From NCBI GenBank assembly GCA_051649245.1, contig JBOFGS010000024.1, forward strand, positions 1 to 64,000: a DNA stretch of 64,000 nt. The letters are read 5' to 3'. The position numbers and the translations under genes are program-made. This DNA comes from Brevinema_A sp051649245. Lineage in GTDB: Bacteria; Spirochaetota; Brevinematia; Brevinematales; Brevinemataceae. Of this stretch, positions 1-8,842 are shown piece after piece (positions within the stretch are counted from its first letter, which is position 1; each line of letters starts with the position of its first letter). The notes beneath the pieces are model-generated. The model saw nothing but the letters and a program-made list of their open reading frames with translations, was not told the DNA's origin and made no database searches.

Positions 1-428
1 GTTGCTTTACTGGTCGGTACAAGTTCTTTAGGTACAGTCAATAAAGCTATCACAATCGGCAAAACATCTGATATCAGCAAGATCCTAGGTTATGGTTCCT
101 TGCCAAATATCATTAGAGATATGCAACTTACTATGGTAGTGAGAATGTCTATTCAGATATTGGAGAGTTTGGAATTACACAACATGTACAGCTAGCTGAA
201 ATGCTAAAGAATTCAAAAGCTACATGGATGCTACACCCATTCGGGTGCGAGGAGTAACAGTCTTACGGTGATCATGCAGTCATTAGAGATCTTTATAAAG
301 ATTTCTATATTAAAGAATGTAGTATTAAATACTCTGGGCTTGGTAACTCAGGAGCGAATCAATACGATGCTCCTGAGCTTATTATCACAAACTATGAACC
401 ACCAAAAGAAATAACTCTTTATGATTAA
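1..428 (+). pseudogene. Decayed phage tail-like gene fragment
   Basis: The gene enters the window already open. Frame 1 reads LLVGTSSLGTVNKA and then GKTSDISKILGYGSLP, which resembles the start of phage tail sheath/DUF2586-type proteins. Around base 131 the reading moves to frame 3 (YGSENVYSDIGEFG), meets an in-frame TAA at 255-257, then continues in the same frame (SYGDHAVIRDLY, IKYSGLGNSGANQYDAPE) to a TAA at 426-428. One frameshift plus one internal stop mean the gene is broken. The stop lies inside a hairpin-bearing repeat (234-258). The family assignment rests on a short N-terminal resemblance and is tentative; the decay itself is directly visible. It is probably the edge of a prophage remnant extending left of the window. 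Confidence 0.55.
234..258 (+). repeat. Hairpin repeat shared with the 43.9-kb terminator
   Basis: This stretch contains CACCC, ATT, CGGGTG followed by CGAGGAGTAAC. The reverse complement of 43871-43896 carries the same arrangement, with the 17-base block CGGGTGCGAG(G/A)AGTAAC differing at one base. This copy introduces the in-frame stop in the phage-like remnant; the other copy forms the terminator of the glycan operon. Confidence 0.5.
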
Positions 429-512
429 AATAATTAATCTTTCTTCGTCAAAACGCTTGATGTTTTCTCAGGCGTAAGCTAATATGTTGTACGATAAGAC
501 TGGGAGAAAGAA

Positions 513-788
513 ATGACTATTCAAACATTAGCAAATATAAGATTCGAACAACAAATAGGATATAATAAATTCTTATTTAAGAATTTTAAAGAAGAAGGTG
601 AAGCTCTTCAATTAAAATATTATTCTAAAGGCAAAAAACCAACAGAGAATCAATTAAATAAATTACAAACAACTGAATATATGGCAAATCATTATTATAA
701 TAATATGAAAGAACAAATTACAGAACTAAAAAAAGAAGAGATAATGGTATTTTTATCAAAGAATTCGTATTCTAAAACAATCTATTAA
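513..788 (+). CDS. Small orphan protein, 91 aa
   Basis: I do not recognise this protein. It is a Lys/Asn/Tyr-rich soluble polypeptide with no signal peptide or membrane segment. It has a GGGAGAAAG ribosome binding site just upstream of its ATG and a good terminator eight bases after its stop, so it is probably expressed. It lies directly downstream of the phage-like pseudogene and may be phage cargo, but nothing in its sequence shows a function. Confidence 0.6.
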   Translation: MTIQTLANIRFEQQIGYNKFLFKNFKEEGEALQLKYYSKGKKPTENQLNKLQTTEYMANHYYNNMKEQITELKKEEIMVFLSKNSYSKTIY

Positions 789-795
789 ATCAAAT

Positions 796-826
796 AAAAC
801 GCCCATTTTAAGGGCGTTTTATTTTT
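796..826 (+). terminator. Terminator after the 91-aa ORF
   Basis: A perfect 9-bp stem (AAAACGCCC with GGGCGTTTT) and 7-base loop is followed by ATTTTTT. Confidence 0.85.
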
Positions 827-1013
827 TGACTTTTTGTACTTATAATATTTCTGCAAAATTAAACTTCTTTTTTCTGCAAAATCAAATTCGACATGACAAT
901 AATTTTCTGTCATGATGGTTGAAAATACAAAAAATATTTTCTGGATATGGAGCTTTTTTTGATCCTTATATCGTATAGTTAACTTATATTTATTTTTAAA
1001 AAATTAGATGATC

Positions 1014-1051
1014 AAAAAAAACAACAACATAATTATGTTGTTGTTTTTTTT
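1014..1051. terminator. Palindromic hairpin upstream of the LolA-like operon
   Basis: A 38-base perfect palindrome built on ACAACAACATAATT with eight A on one side and eight T on the other. It can terminate in either direction and isolates the next operon from the left end. The rest of the 789-1092 gap shows AT-rich DNA without a recognisable gene. Confidence 0.7.
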
Positions 1052-1092
1052 ATAAATGATTATATTTATATATAATATATTTGGAGAATAAG

Positions 1093-1836
1093 ATGAAATA
1101 CGTGTTATTATTATTGTTTGTTCAGGTGTCAATCTATTCACTGACACCTGAACAATTATTAGATATTGTTGATAAAAATCATCGAAACTATGAAACCTTG
1201 AATTTTAAAGCAACGATGGATATTAAATCGAAATTACAGGAATTATCAAAAACATTTAATGGAACTGTGATGACCAAAAATAATACTGAAAATTCTTTTA
1301 TGGAATATACCAATCCCCAAGATAGAGGAACAAGATATTTGAAATTAAATCAAGATCTTTGGATTTATATTCCGGATGCTCAAGATGTTTTGAAGATTTC
1401 TGGACATTTATTGAGAGACAGTATGATGGGCAGTGATATTTCCTATGATGATATCCTCGATCAATCAGCTTATGCTACCAAATACACACCTACAGAAATT
1501 ATCAATACTAATCTTAGTGATGACGCTATGTACATGCTCACATTAATAGCAAAAAATAACTCTGTTTCTTATGCACAAATCGATATGTTTGTGGATAAAA
1601 AGAATAATTTTATCAGGAAAATTATTATGTATGCTAAAGGTCGTGATACAAACAGACCTATTAAAGAATTTGAAATGAATGAATACAAGCAGTTTGATGA
1701 GTTGTTTATTGCAACAAAATTAACCGTACGAGATCTTCGAAAGAAAAATTCAATGACCATGATTACTTATAATGATCTCCAAATCAATCCTACCGTTGAC
1801 CCCAAAATATTTACACGAGTTAATTTAGAGAAGTAA
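1093..1836 (+). CDS. LolA-like outer-membrane lipoprotein-sorting protein
   Basis: A periplasmic protein of 247 aa, likely of the LolA/LppX fold that carries lipidated cargo. It has a signal peptide (MKYVLLLLFVQVSIYS), then a repeat-free beta-rich body with motifs usual in the COG2834 class, such as GTMxxK-like GTVMTKNN, RYLKLNQDLWIYIPDA and SYDDILDQ. An upstream TTG at 1081 is in frame, but it overlaps the GGAG ribosome binding site (1083-1086), so the ATG at 1093 is the start. The next gene follows almost directly, and an ATP-binding protein and two FtsX-type permeases complete the operon. This arrangement is typical of LolA-like proteins paired with Lol/MacB-type exporters. The cargo is unknown. 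Confidence 0.75.
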   Translation: MKYVLLLLFVQVSIYSLTPEQLLDIVDKNHRNYETLNFKATMDIKSKLQELSKTFNGTVMTKNNTENSFMEYTNPQDRGTRYLKLNQDLWIYIPDAQDVLKISGHLLRDSMMGSDISYDDILDQSAYATKYTPTEIINTNLSDDAMYMLTLIAKNNSVSYAQIDMFVDKKNNFIRKIIMYAKGRDTNRPIKEFEMNEYKQFDELFIATKLTVRDLRKKNSMTMITYNDLQINPTVDPKIFTRVNLEK

Positions 1837-1840
1837 TGTG

Positions 1841-2959
1841 ATGATATCTAAAAAGTATGTATTCTTATTGCTATTCTTTTGTTCTTATTCTTGGGCAGAT
1901 TTTAAGGTTGGTGGTGAATTTGAAGATAGATTTTCTATAGCTGGAGGAGAAGATTATCCTACAGAACTTTTCAATAAAACATCATTAAAATTTATCCTTG
2001 ATTATAATGATACATCATGGCGTTTTTTTTCTGATATTCGTTTAGATTTATTGTATGGATATAACAGATTGGTGACGTCGCAACCACATAATTATTTGTA
2101 TACGATACAAAAAGGAAAAAATGAATTAGCAATAGGACTTGATGTTGTACGTCTTTTTATCAAAGCCCAAACAAGTGTTGGTATTTTTACTATAGGTCGA
2201 TCATACTTAAATTTTGGTCAACCAAATCTTTTTAATACGTTAGAATGGTCAAAAAGATTTTCTCTTTTTGACCCATTTGAAACAAAACCAGGAATTAATA
2301 TGTTGTCATGGGATATAGGAATAGGATCTTACGGTAAAATTAAGTTATTTGTTGGTGGTACAGACTCTTGGGATACACCTATTGCTGGGGGAGAGGTGAT
2401 TTTTGGAGCCAGTGGATTTGAGTTTGGGACTACATACCAGTATAAAGGATTCGATCAAAATATCTTAGGAGCCTTTTTTAAACTTGATTTTTATCTGGGA
2501 TTCTTTGGTACTTATGCAGCACATCTAAATGATATTACTTCGGGTAAACAGTTTCATTCTTCTCATGAATTTTCCTTAGGATTTGATTATAGCTTTGTCC
2601 TAGGTCTCACAACTCTTCTATTGCAACAAACATTCTACTATAATTCTATGGGTGCAAGTTCTGTAGAAGATCTACTAACAACTGATTTTGGGGATTACTA
2701 TTTTAGGGGAAAATCCTATTCCTATTCATCACTTCAACTGACTGTTAATCAATTTGTCACATTAGGTACAGATGTATTGGTAAATATGGTTGATGCCAGT
2801 GGTGTTGTTTTACCAAAAGGGAGTTTTACTCTTGCTGACAATTTAACGTTAGATGTTGTGCTGGGTGTTTTTTTTGGTGCATCAGCAACAGAATTTGCCC
2901 CACAACCGAATCTTATTCCAAATGTTAATACCCAAGTCACTCTTAAAGCAAGTTTTTAA
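1841..2959 (+). CDS. Outer-membrane beta-barrel-like protein in the ABC operon
   Basis: A secreted protein of about 372 aa. Its signal peptide is MISKKYVFLLLFFCSYSWA, followed by many short alternating polar/aromatic strands and a terminal phenylalanine (VTLKASF), the usual beta-barrel assembly signal. I do not recognise a family. A GTG at 1838 directly before the ATG is an equally possible start. It sits four bases after the LolA-like gene and 21 bases before the ATPase, so the operon probably encodes an envelope export or lipid-transport system reaching from inner to outer membrane. That role is inferred from context only. Confidence 0.65.
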   Translation: MISKKYVFLLLFFCSYSWADFKVGGEFEDRFSIAGGEDYPTELFNKTSLKFILDYNDTSWRFFSDIRLDLLYGYNRLVTSQPHNYLYTIQKGKNELAIGLDVVRLFIKAQTSVGIFTIGRSYLNFGQPNLFNTLEWSKRFSLFDPFETKPGINMLSWDIGIGSYGKIKLFVGGTDSWDTPIAGGEVIFGASGFEFGTTYQYKGFDQNILGAFFKLDFYLGFFGTYAAHLNDITSGKQFHSSHEFSLGFDYSFVLGLTTLLLQQTFYYNSMGASSVEDLLTTDFGDYYFRGKSYSYSSLQLTVNQFVTLGTDVLVNMVDASGVVLPKGSFTLADNLTLDVVLGVFFGASATEFAPQPNLIPNVNTQVTLKASF

Positions 2960-2980
2960 ATACGAGTAAATGAGGTTCTT

Positions 2981-3649
2981 ATGTTTTTAGAAACAAAAAA
3001 TATTAATAAAATTTATCATAATAGTTCTGTCCCATTTCAAGCACTTGTGGATATCAACATACAAGTCCCTCAAGGATCAATAGGTGCATTGATTGGTTCA
3101 TCAGGATCCGGAAAGACAACACTTTTAAATATTATCGGAGCACTTGATACAGCTACAAGTGGAGAGGTTTTAATTGATGGTGAAAGTATTACCCAGAAAA
3201 ATTCCAAAGAATTATCGTTATTTCGGCGTAATTATCTAGGTTTTATTTTTCAAAGTTATAATTTAATTCCTGTCTTGACCGCTTATGAAAATGTTGCCTT
3301 ATCTTTATTTGATACGCCTGAACGAGAAAAAAAAGATAAGGTAATGAATATTTTATCTGTTGTTGGTCTCTCCAGTAAAGAAAATAACTATCCCAACCAG
3401 CTTTCTGGAGGACAACAACAACGTGTTTCTATCGCTAGGGCATTAGTTAAAACACCAAAAGTACTTCTTGCTGATGAACCAACAGCTAATCTTGACTCAA
3501 AAACAGGTTATCAAATCTTAGAACTTATCTCTGAAATAAATCAAAAAGAAAAAATCACTGTACTTTTTTCTACCCATGATCACCGTATTATGGATATTGC
3601 TCAACATAGTTTTCTGTTGAAAGATGGTATGATCGTTAAGGAGAAATAA
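2981..3649 (+). CDS. ABC transporter ATP-binding protein (LolD/MacB type)
   Basis: A cytoplasmic ATPase of 222 aa that powers the two permeases encoded next. Motifs occur in order: Walker A GSSGSGKTT near residue 40, Q-loop FIFQSYNLIP, signature LSGGQQQRVSIARAL, Walker B VLLADEPTANLD and the switch His in FSTHDHR. The DEPTANLD/SGGQQQR pattern and length fit the LolD/MacB/FtsE subfamily, which works mechanically rather than importing solutes. Its stop is followed immediately by the next ATG (3650), so the genes are translationally linked. Confidence 0.9.
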   Translation: MFLETKNINKIYHNSSVPFQALVDINIQVPQGSIGALIGSSGSGKTTLLNIIGALDTATSGEVLIDGESITQKNSKELSLFRRNYLGFIFQSYNLIPVLTAYENVALSLFDTPEREKKDKVMNILSVVGLSSKENNYPNQLSGGQQQRVSIARALVKTPKVLLADEPTANLDSKTGYQILELISEINQKEKITVLFSTHDHRIMDIAQHSFLLKDGMIVKEK

Positions 3650-4861
3650 ATGTCGTTATTATTTATTGCATTGAAGAATGTTATTAATTCTAAACGAAGA
3701 TCATTGTTTACGCTTGGTATTCTCAGTATGGGGACAATGATGTTTATTATCACCTCATTGATGTTGGACTCAATGTTGAATTTATCGTTACAAGAAAGTA
3801 TCAAAGAAGAAACAGCACATCTTCGGATTCAAAGTATACATTATGACGAAGATCTCCCACTATCTCAAACCAATATGTGGAATGGTTCTGACTCTTTTTT
3901 ACAAACACTATCAAATATCTCTTATACTCCTAGACTATTTATGAGCGGGGAAATCGATAATTATCAAGATTCATTACCTATTATCCTCTTATCAATAGAT
4001 CCTAAAAAAGACCCTGAAGTTTTTTCTATGCCTCATATGTCTACATTTCCTCTTGAAGACGGCATTGCATGGGTAGGAGCTTCTTTGGCTCAATCCTTGC
4101 AGGTTGAGGAGGGAGATTATATTAATTTAACCTTTAGAACCTTAGAAGGTGTTTTTATTTCTGATGAGTATCAAATTGGTGGTCTATTAACATCTGCAAG
4201 CCCTTTGTATTCGGAAATGGGGGTAGTTGTTTCTTTGGATGAAATGTCACACTTGCTGAATACTAATGTATTAACGTATTATAGTATCAAACTAAATAAC
4301 ATTAATGAACTACCGTTTATTACAGAAAAAATAAAACAAGGATATCCTGATAGTACTGTCTTAAACTGGCAAGAAGTATTATCTGATGTGATAGGGAGCA
4401 TTAATCAACGAAAAGCCTTTATGAATGTGTATATTTTAATGATTTTAGTTATTACATTGATGGGTATTGCAAATTCTGTATTGATTAGTGTTTGGGAAAA
4501 AAGAAGATTGGTAGGAACATTAAGAGCCATAGGATATTCAGATAGGAGTATTCTTTGTTTATTTATTTTTGAAGGTGCTTGGATTGCATTAATAGGAGCG
4601 ATACTAGGAGCATTTATTTCTGCACTTATCAATATTCCTCTTTCTTTTATTGGTTTTGATGTGTTAACACTCTTAAAAATAGGGTCTAAAACAATAGATG
4701 TTGGATTTTATATTCCACCCATTATCAGAACAGCGTGGGATCCTAAGATTTTTTTATTTCCTATTATTGTTACACCTATTGCAGCAATGCTGGTGTCGAT
4801 TTTTCCAGCCTATAAGAGTATTAAAATGACAATAATAGAATGTATTCGCAATAATGATTAG
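3650..4861 (+). CDS. FtsX/MacB-type ABC permease 1
   Basis: A 403-aa inner-membrane permease of the LolC/LolE/MacB class. It has one N-terminal transmembrane segment after KNVINSKRRSLFTLGI, a large periplasmic domain (about residues 45-255), then three C-terminal segments with VWEKRRLVGTLRAIGYSDR at the coupling region. It pairs with the permease that follows after nine bases to form a heterodimer with the ATPase. The substrate cannot be read from the sequence. The neighbouring LolA-like gene suggests lipid or lipoprotein cargo. Confidence 0.85.
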   Translation: MSLLFIALKNVINSKRRSLFTLGILSMGTMMFIITSLMLDSMLNLSLQESIKEETAHLRIQSIHYDEDLPLSQTNMWNGSDSFLQTLSNISYTPRLFMSGEIDNYQDSLPIILLSIDPKKDPEVFSMPHMSTFPLEDGIAWVGASLAQSLQVEEGDYINLTFRTLEGVFISDEYQIGGLLTSASPLYSEMGVVVSLDEMSHLLNTNVLTYYSIKLNNINELPFITEKIKQGYPDSTVLNWQEVLSDVIGSINQRKAFMNVYILMILVITLMGIANSVLISVWEKRRLVGTLRAIGYSDRSILCLFIFEGAWIALIGAILGAFISALINIPLSFIGFDVLTLLKIGSKTIDVGFYIPPIIRTAWDPKIFLFPIIVTPIAAMLVSIFPAYKSIKMTIIECIRNND

Positions 4862-4870
4862 GAGAGAGAT

Positions 4871-6070
4871 ATGTTAAAATTTGCACTTAAGAATATTTAT
4901 AGATATAAACTTCGTAGTTTATTGACACTCATTGTTATTATGGTATCAGCATTCACATCTATTTTTTCAATGGGGTTTTACCAAGGTCTTGTAGGTATTT
5001 TTCTGGATGGATTTATCAATTATCAAGTAGGACATATTAAAATCACCACTCCTCAGTACCTTGAAAATGAACGTTTTTTACCAGTATATCAAAATATAAA
5101 AAATATCTCCTCATTGCAACAAGAACTTCAACAAATCTCTAATATTAAACAAGTCGTTCCTACTTATAAATTTTATGGTCTTGTTGGTGTAGGCGAAAAT
5201 ACTTATCCTGTTTCTGTAATAGCACTCGATCTTCAAAATAATAGTTTTAATTTTCCTTCAAAACTTAAGCAAGGAATCATTTCAGATAATGGATTATTAA
5301 TAGGAGAACAACTCCAAAAAAAAATCGGTGTTTCCTTAAATCAAGAATTATTAGTTGTATCAACATCTGTTGAAGGTGGTTTAAATGCAATCAAAAATTC
5401 TGTAACAGGTATTTTTTCTTTTGGGATGAGATTATTAGATGTTCAACATGTTTTTATGAATTTATCTTCAGCTCAAAAATTGCTTCGTTCAGGAGATGCG
5501 ACAACAGAAATCTATTTATTTTTAGATAATATTAACGATGTGGATCAGATGGTTTCCTTTCTCCAACAAAAATACCCAGATTTTGCTATTGAAAGCTACA
5601 AAAAACAAATGGGTGCTTTTTACTCTATGTTTGAGATTCAAAAATATATTATGGCGATGTTTACTGTTTTTGTGATGTTTTTGGGATCATTGATTATTGT
5701 GAACTCACTGTTAGCGAGTGTTTATGAACGTATGACAGAAATAGGAATGCTTAAAGCTATTGGGTTTACGGATACAGAGCTAGCGAAAATGTTTTTTTAT
5801 GAGGGTAGTATTTATGGAATTATTGGCGGATTATTAGGATTTTTAATAGGAATATCATCAATTTATTATTTGTCTATTGTTGGGATTGACATAAGTACTA
5901 TATTGCAAAATACAACCATGCCAGTGCCTCCTGTTTTGTATCCTCATCTTACTGTAGATAATTTGGTGCTGTCTTTATTAATTGTTGTCTTAACACCAGG
6001 TCTTGTAGCGTTGATTCCTTCAAAACATATTAAAAAAATTACTCCTATAGAAGCTCTTTCAAATCACTAA
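4871..6070 (+). CDS. FtsX/MacB-type ABC permease 2
   Basis: A 399-aa permease built like its neighbour: KNIYRYKLRSLLTLIVIMV at the N-terminal segment, a periplasmic domain, and a C-terminal three-helix FtsX domain with VYERMTEIGMLKAIGFTD. The ribosome binding site is GGAGAGAT, nine bases after the previous stop. It is the last gene of the operon, ending just before a bidirectional terminator. Two different permeases plus one ATPase match the LolCDE arrangement, but neither protein shows anything that distinguishes LolC from LolE. Confidence 0.85.
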   Translation: MLKFALKNIYRYKLRSLLTLIVIMVSAFTSIFSMGFYQGLVGIFLDGFINYQVGHIKITTPQYLENERFLPVYQNIKNISSLQQELQQISNIKQVVPTYKFYGLVGVGENTYPVSVIALDLQNNSFNFPSKLKQGIISDNGLLIGEQLQKKIGVSLNQELLVVSTSVEGGLNAIKNSVTGIFSFGMRLLDVQHVFMNLSSAQKLLRSGDATTEIYLFLDNINDVDQMVSFLQQKYPDFAIESYKKQMGAFYSMFEIQKYIMAMFTVFVMFLGSLIIVNSLLASVYERMTEIGMLKAIGFTDTELAKMFFYEGSIYGIIGGLLGFLIGISSIYYLSIVGIDISTILQNTTMPVPPVLYPHLTVDNLVLSLLIVVLTPGLVALIPSKHIKKITPIEALSNH

Positions 6071-6073
6071 AGA

Positions 6074-6101
6074 AAAAACTTCCTTGAAAAAGGAAGTTTT
6101 T
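6074..6101. terminator. Bidirectional terminator between the ABC operon and the regulator
   Basis: A 12-bp perfect stem (AAAAACTTCCTT / AAGGAAGTTTTT) with a GAAA loop serves both converging operons. Its right edge overlaps the stop codon of the minus-strand regulator. Confidence 0.85.
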
Positions 6102-6924
6102 AGTTATGATCAAATTTATTTTGTATATTTTTTAGGAAAAGTTTATCATCCTCAAATAAATGCAAACCTAATTTATCGATACCAATAATATTTTCTAAAC
6201 GAAATAAGGTGATTTTCATTTTAATAAAATCAGATACCGTTTCAATTTGAGCAGGTCTGGAACTTTGGCATGCTTTTGATGCATCCATATCTGCAATAAC
6301 AGAATATTTTTTGTCTACGACAATTAAGATTCGTTCATCAGGAATATGAGGGTCTTTGATATTTTTATCGATATTATAGGAATATAAATCAGAACTAGGA
6401 AGATTTAATGATCGATAGGAGTAACCGATCACTTTAATACCTGAGGCTACTTTTTTGGAAAAAATATCTTTAAAGTGAAATGCATACTGATCGTTATTAC
6501 AATAAAATAGAATTTGATGATGAGCTTTTAGAAGGCATTCTTGGATGTTTGTAATAATTGAATCTTTATTGTAGATCGTCCAAAAATCATCGTTTTGTAC
6601 TTCCTCTTCAGATACTTGAGATAATCTATCTACAAGATAAGAACGAGCATCTGTAAAACGTTTTTCAAGTGTTGCAAGAAAACTTTCTGGTGATATAGGG
6701 CTGTATTGTTCGGGAGAGCTTTTAACTATTTTAACACCACCTTTTTCGACCAATCTAGTTAACATTTCATAAACCACAGGTCTTAAAATTCCACTATCTT
6801 TTGCCAATTTATATCCTGTAACAGGATGATTATTAAGTAATGCAATGTAGACAGCTGCTTCGTTTCTACTTAGTCCAAGTTCCTCAAAGCGGTCAATGAA
6901 CGTCGACGAAGAATGATCAAGCAT
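6100..6924 (-). CDS. TrmB-family transcriptional regulator
   Basis: A 274-aa DNA-binding protein. The N-terminal winged helix (about residues 10-90) has the TrmB pattern LGLSRNEAAVYIALL, GYKLAKDSGI and VVYEMLTRLVEKGGV. The remaining part resembles the effector-binding phospholipase-D-like TrmB domain (IQECLLKAHHQILFY, IVVDKKYSVIADMD). TrmB proteins usually sense sugars, but in bacteria the effector is often unknown. It is the last gene of the lptC-lptA operon, 17 bases after lptA, so it may regulate envelope genes, possibly the converging transporter operon; that is inference. Confidence 0.75.
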   Translation of the reverse strand: MLDHSSSTFIDRFEELGLSRNEAAVYIALLNNHPVTGYKLAKDSGILRPVVYEMLTRLVEKGGVKIVKSSPEQYSPISPESFLATLEKRFTDARSYLVDRLSQVSEEEVQNDDFWTIYNKDSIITNIQECLLKAHHQILFYCNNDQYAFHFKDIFSKKVASGIKVIGYSYRSLNLPSSDLYSYNIDKNIKDPHIPDERILIVVDKKYSVIADMDASKACQSSRPAQIETVSDFIKMKITLFRLENIIGIDKLGLHLFEDDKLFLKNIQNKFDHN

Positions 6925-6941
6925 ATATCCCTCTATAATAT

Positions 6942-7982
6942 TTACTGTGTTCTATTAAAAATTCCTTGGCCCCCACCAATGACCTGCATAATATTAGATG
7001 TAATATCAATAATGATTTCCATTCCAAATAATTCAGAATCTTTTTGAACAACACGTGGATTTCCATACATATTTACGATATTTGAATTACCGTTATAAAC
7101 AGCCCAACGCGAATAAGCACGTTGGATTTCTTCTTGCTTATTATTTTGTTGGATTGAGATAACATTTCCTAGTAAATTTCCTATTTTTGTACGTCTATCG
7201 TATTCAATAACATTTGCAAATGAAATAATTCTATCTTCTTGAAAGTAGATGGATGGATTTTCTGTTGCACGAAATAATTCTTGTTGATGGTCATATGTCA
7301 GAATAGAAGCACAAGTAGTAAATTTATCAACATTATTGACTGCTTTAACATTCCCAGAAGCTGTATAAGACGCAAGATCACCGTTAATAAATTGAATATC
7401 CAAACTATCCGTGGTTAATTTCTGTTCATCAGAAATTGACTGAACAATTCCTGTAATCAACATTCTATCTTCTTTTGACCAAATTTGAGCTTCTTTTCCT
7501 GTGATGAATGTTGTGCCATCATCAATTTCAATATTTCCTTGGACATGGATATAAGAATCATTGGGATAAATGGTGATAATTTTTCCAACAATTCTGCTCG
7601 ATGTATTTTCGTCTTGAGCAATCAAAATCTCAGGAGTTTTTTGAAGGACTATTTTATTTGAATCAATAAAGTACGTTCCTTCTTCTGCTGAAATAAACAT
7701 TGTATTTTCAGGATCAGCAAAACGAAGATTTCCATTTGCATATCCAATCCGAGCATTCTCATCATAAATCATAAAATCAGCACTAAAAACAATCCCTAAT
7801 TGTCGCATGGTAGGACGACGATTATTTGCTGTTTTAAGATATATTTTTTTCTCAATAGTACGAAATATTGATTTTCCAGAAGAAATAGCAAGTGGAGGAG
7901 AAAATTTTTCTTGTGTTTGTGATTGCATAGAGCTTGCAGATAAAAATATCACAGCTAAACTGATTATAACCTTTCTCAACAT
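6942..7982 (-). CDS. LptA/OstA-like LPS transport protein
   Basis: A secreted protein of 346 aa with a signal peptide (MLRKVIISLAVIFLSASSMQS) and a run of repeated beta strands with the OstA pattern (NGNLRFADPENTMFISAEE, SYIHVQGNIEIDDGTTFITG, GDLASYTASGNVKAVN, RTKIGNLLGNV). In LPS export, LptA forms the periplasmic bridge between LptC and LptD. It is about twice the length of E. coli LptA, as in many non-proteobacterial homologues, so it may include the N-terminal part of an LptD-like protein. The lptC-like gene lies four bases upstream in the same operon. Confidence 0.7.
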   Translation of the reverse strand: MLRKVIISLAVIFLSASSMQSQTQEKFSPPLAISSGKSIFRTIEKKIYLKTANNRRPTMRQLGIVFSADFMIYDENARIGYANGNLRFADPENTMFISAEEGTYFIDSNKIVLQKTPEILIAQDENTSSRIVGKIITIYPNDSYIHVQGNIEIDDGTTFITGKEAQIWSKEDRMLITGIVQSISDEQKLTTDSLDIQFINGDLASYTASGNVKAVNNVDKFTTCASILTYDHQQELFRATENPSIYFQEDRIISFANVIEYDRRTKIGNLLGNVISIQQNNKQEEIQRAYSRWAVYNGNSNIVNMYGNPRVVQKDSELFGMEIIIDITSNIMQVIGGGQGIFNRTQ

Positions 7983-7986
7983 AATC

Positions 7987-8613
7987 CTATACTCTATTTT
8001 TTATGGGTTCTGTATCATTTCCTTCAGGAATAGTGTCAGAAATTACAGGTATTGTTTTTTCTGTGTCAAGTTCTTCTGTATTTTCTTCTTGCTTCTTAGT
8101 GTCAATACGTCCAACCGCATTATCAATCTCGACATTTTCTAATTGAGAATCTGAGATCATATCGTATCCAATAATTTTATAAGAAGGTCTGATATAGGTA
8201 ACAAGTTTATTTGTTTCAGAGTAAAATAAATTATTTTGTTGATCCCAATAGATTTTCTCAGTAAGTAATTGGCTTTGATTTGAGGAAAATATTTGGACTT
8301 CCCCTTCAGCAACCATATTACCAATAGATTGATCAACTTCACCTTTATTTGCTACAAGGACAGATTTAATTTGATTGCTTTCCGAAAAAAAGGTCATCGT
8401 AAGATTATAGAGATAGACTTTATTAATGTCTTCATAGACAGTTGCTTGAGCGGCTTTAACCTCCCATTCTCTAAATCCACTTTTTTCGGTATAGGTATAT
8501 AAAAAATTTTGCATAGATGCTGAAGGAAGGATTCTTTTTTCTCTATCATTACGCCCTAGTTTAATCCCGCAAGATACTAATAAAAACAGCATAAGAAAAT
8601 ATAGATTTTTCAT
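7987..8613 (-). CDS. LptC-like lipoprotein
   Basis: A 208-aa lipoprotein. The signal MKNLYFLMLFLLVSC ends in a lipobox Cys. The body has the LptC/YrbK pattern: PSASMQNFLYTYTEKSG, EWEVKAAQATVYED, LVANKGEVDQSIGNMVAEG and KIYWDQQNNLFYSE. LptC normally hands LPS to LptA, and the LptA-like gene follows directly. The last 40 residues are acidic and low in complexity. Most LptC proteins are anchored by a membrane helix, so a lipid anchor is a variant. Transcription comes from the tRNA side, beyond a terminator, so the operon needs its own promoter between 8614 and 8672. Confidence 0.65.
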   Translation of the reverse strand: MKNLYFLMLFLLVSCGIKLGRNDREKRILPSASMQNFLYTYTEKSGFREWEVKAAQATVYEDINKVYLYNLTMTFFSESNQIKSVLVANKGEVDQSIGNMVAEGEVQIFSSNQSQLLTEKIYWDQQNNLFYSETNKLVTYIRPSYKIIGYDMISDSQLENVEIDNAVGRIDTKKQEENTEELDTEKTIPVISDTIPEGNDTEPIKNRV

Positions 8614-8630
8614 ACCTTAGAATTCCTTAC

Positions 8631-8664
8631 AAAAAAAGTACCTAGTTGTATAACTAGGTACTTT
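8631..8664 (-). terminator. Terminator of tRNA-Glu
   Basis: A perfect 13-bp stem (AAAGTACCTAGTT / AACTAGGTACTTT) with a 4-base loop, followed on the minus strand by a run of T. Confidence 0.9.
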
Positions 8665-8672
8665 AATGAAAT

Positions 8673-8744
<72 letters not shown>

Positions 8745-8795
8745 TTTTTGATTTAGAGTGAACTTTTGTTAACTCTTTTTCATTGCTATACTCAT

Positions 8796-8824
8796 ATTAT
8801 ACATTATTTTTATCATAATGTCAA
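8796..8824 (-). promoter_or_regulatory. Promoter of tRNA-Glu
   Basis: On the minus strand, TTGACA (8819-8824) and TATAAT (8796-8801) are separated by exactly 17 bases, a full consensus sigma-70 type promoter upstream of the tRNA. Confidence 0.85.
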
Positions 8825-8842
8825 TACTTATTTAATTTTTTT

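Noticed and set aside
7807..8142. Plus-strand 111-aa ORF across lptA/lptC
   Set aside because: It is antisense to two genes with signal peptides and family patterns, and has no ribosome binding site.
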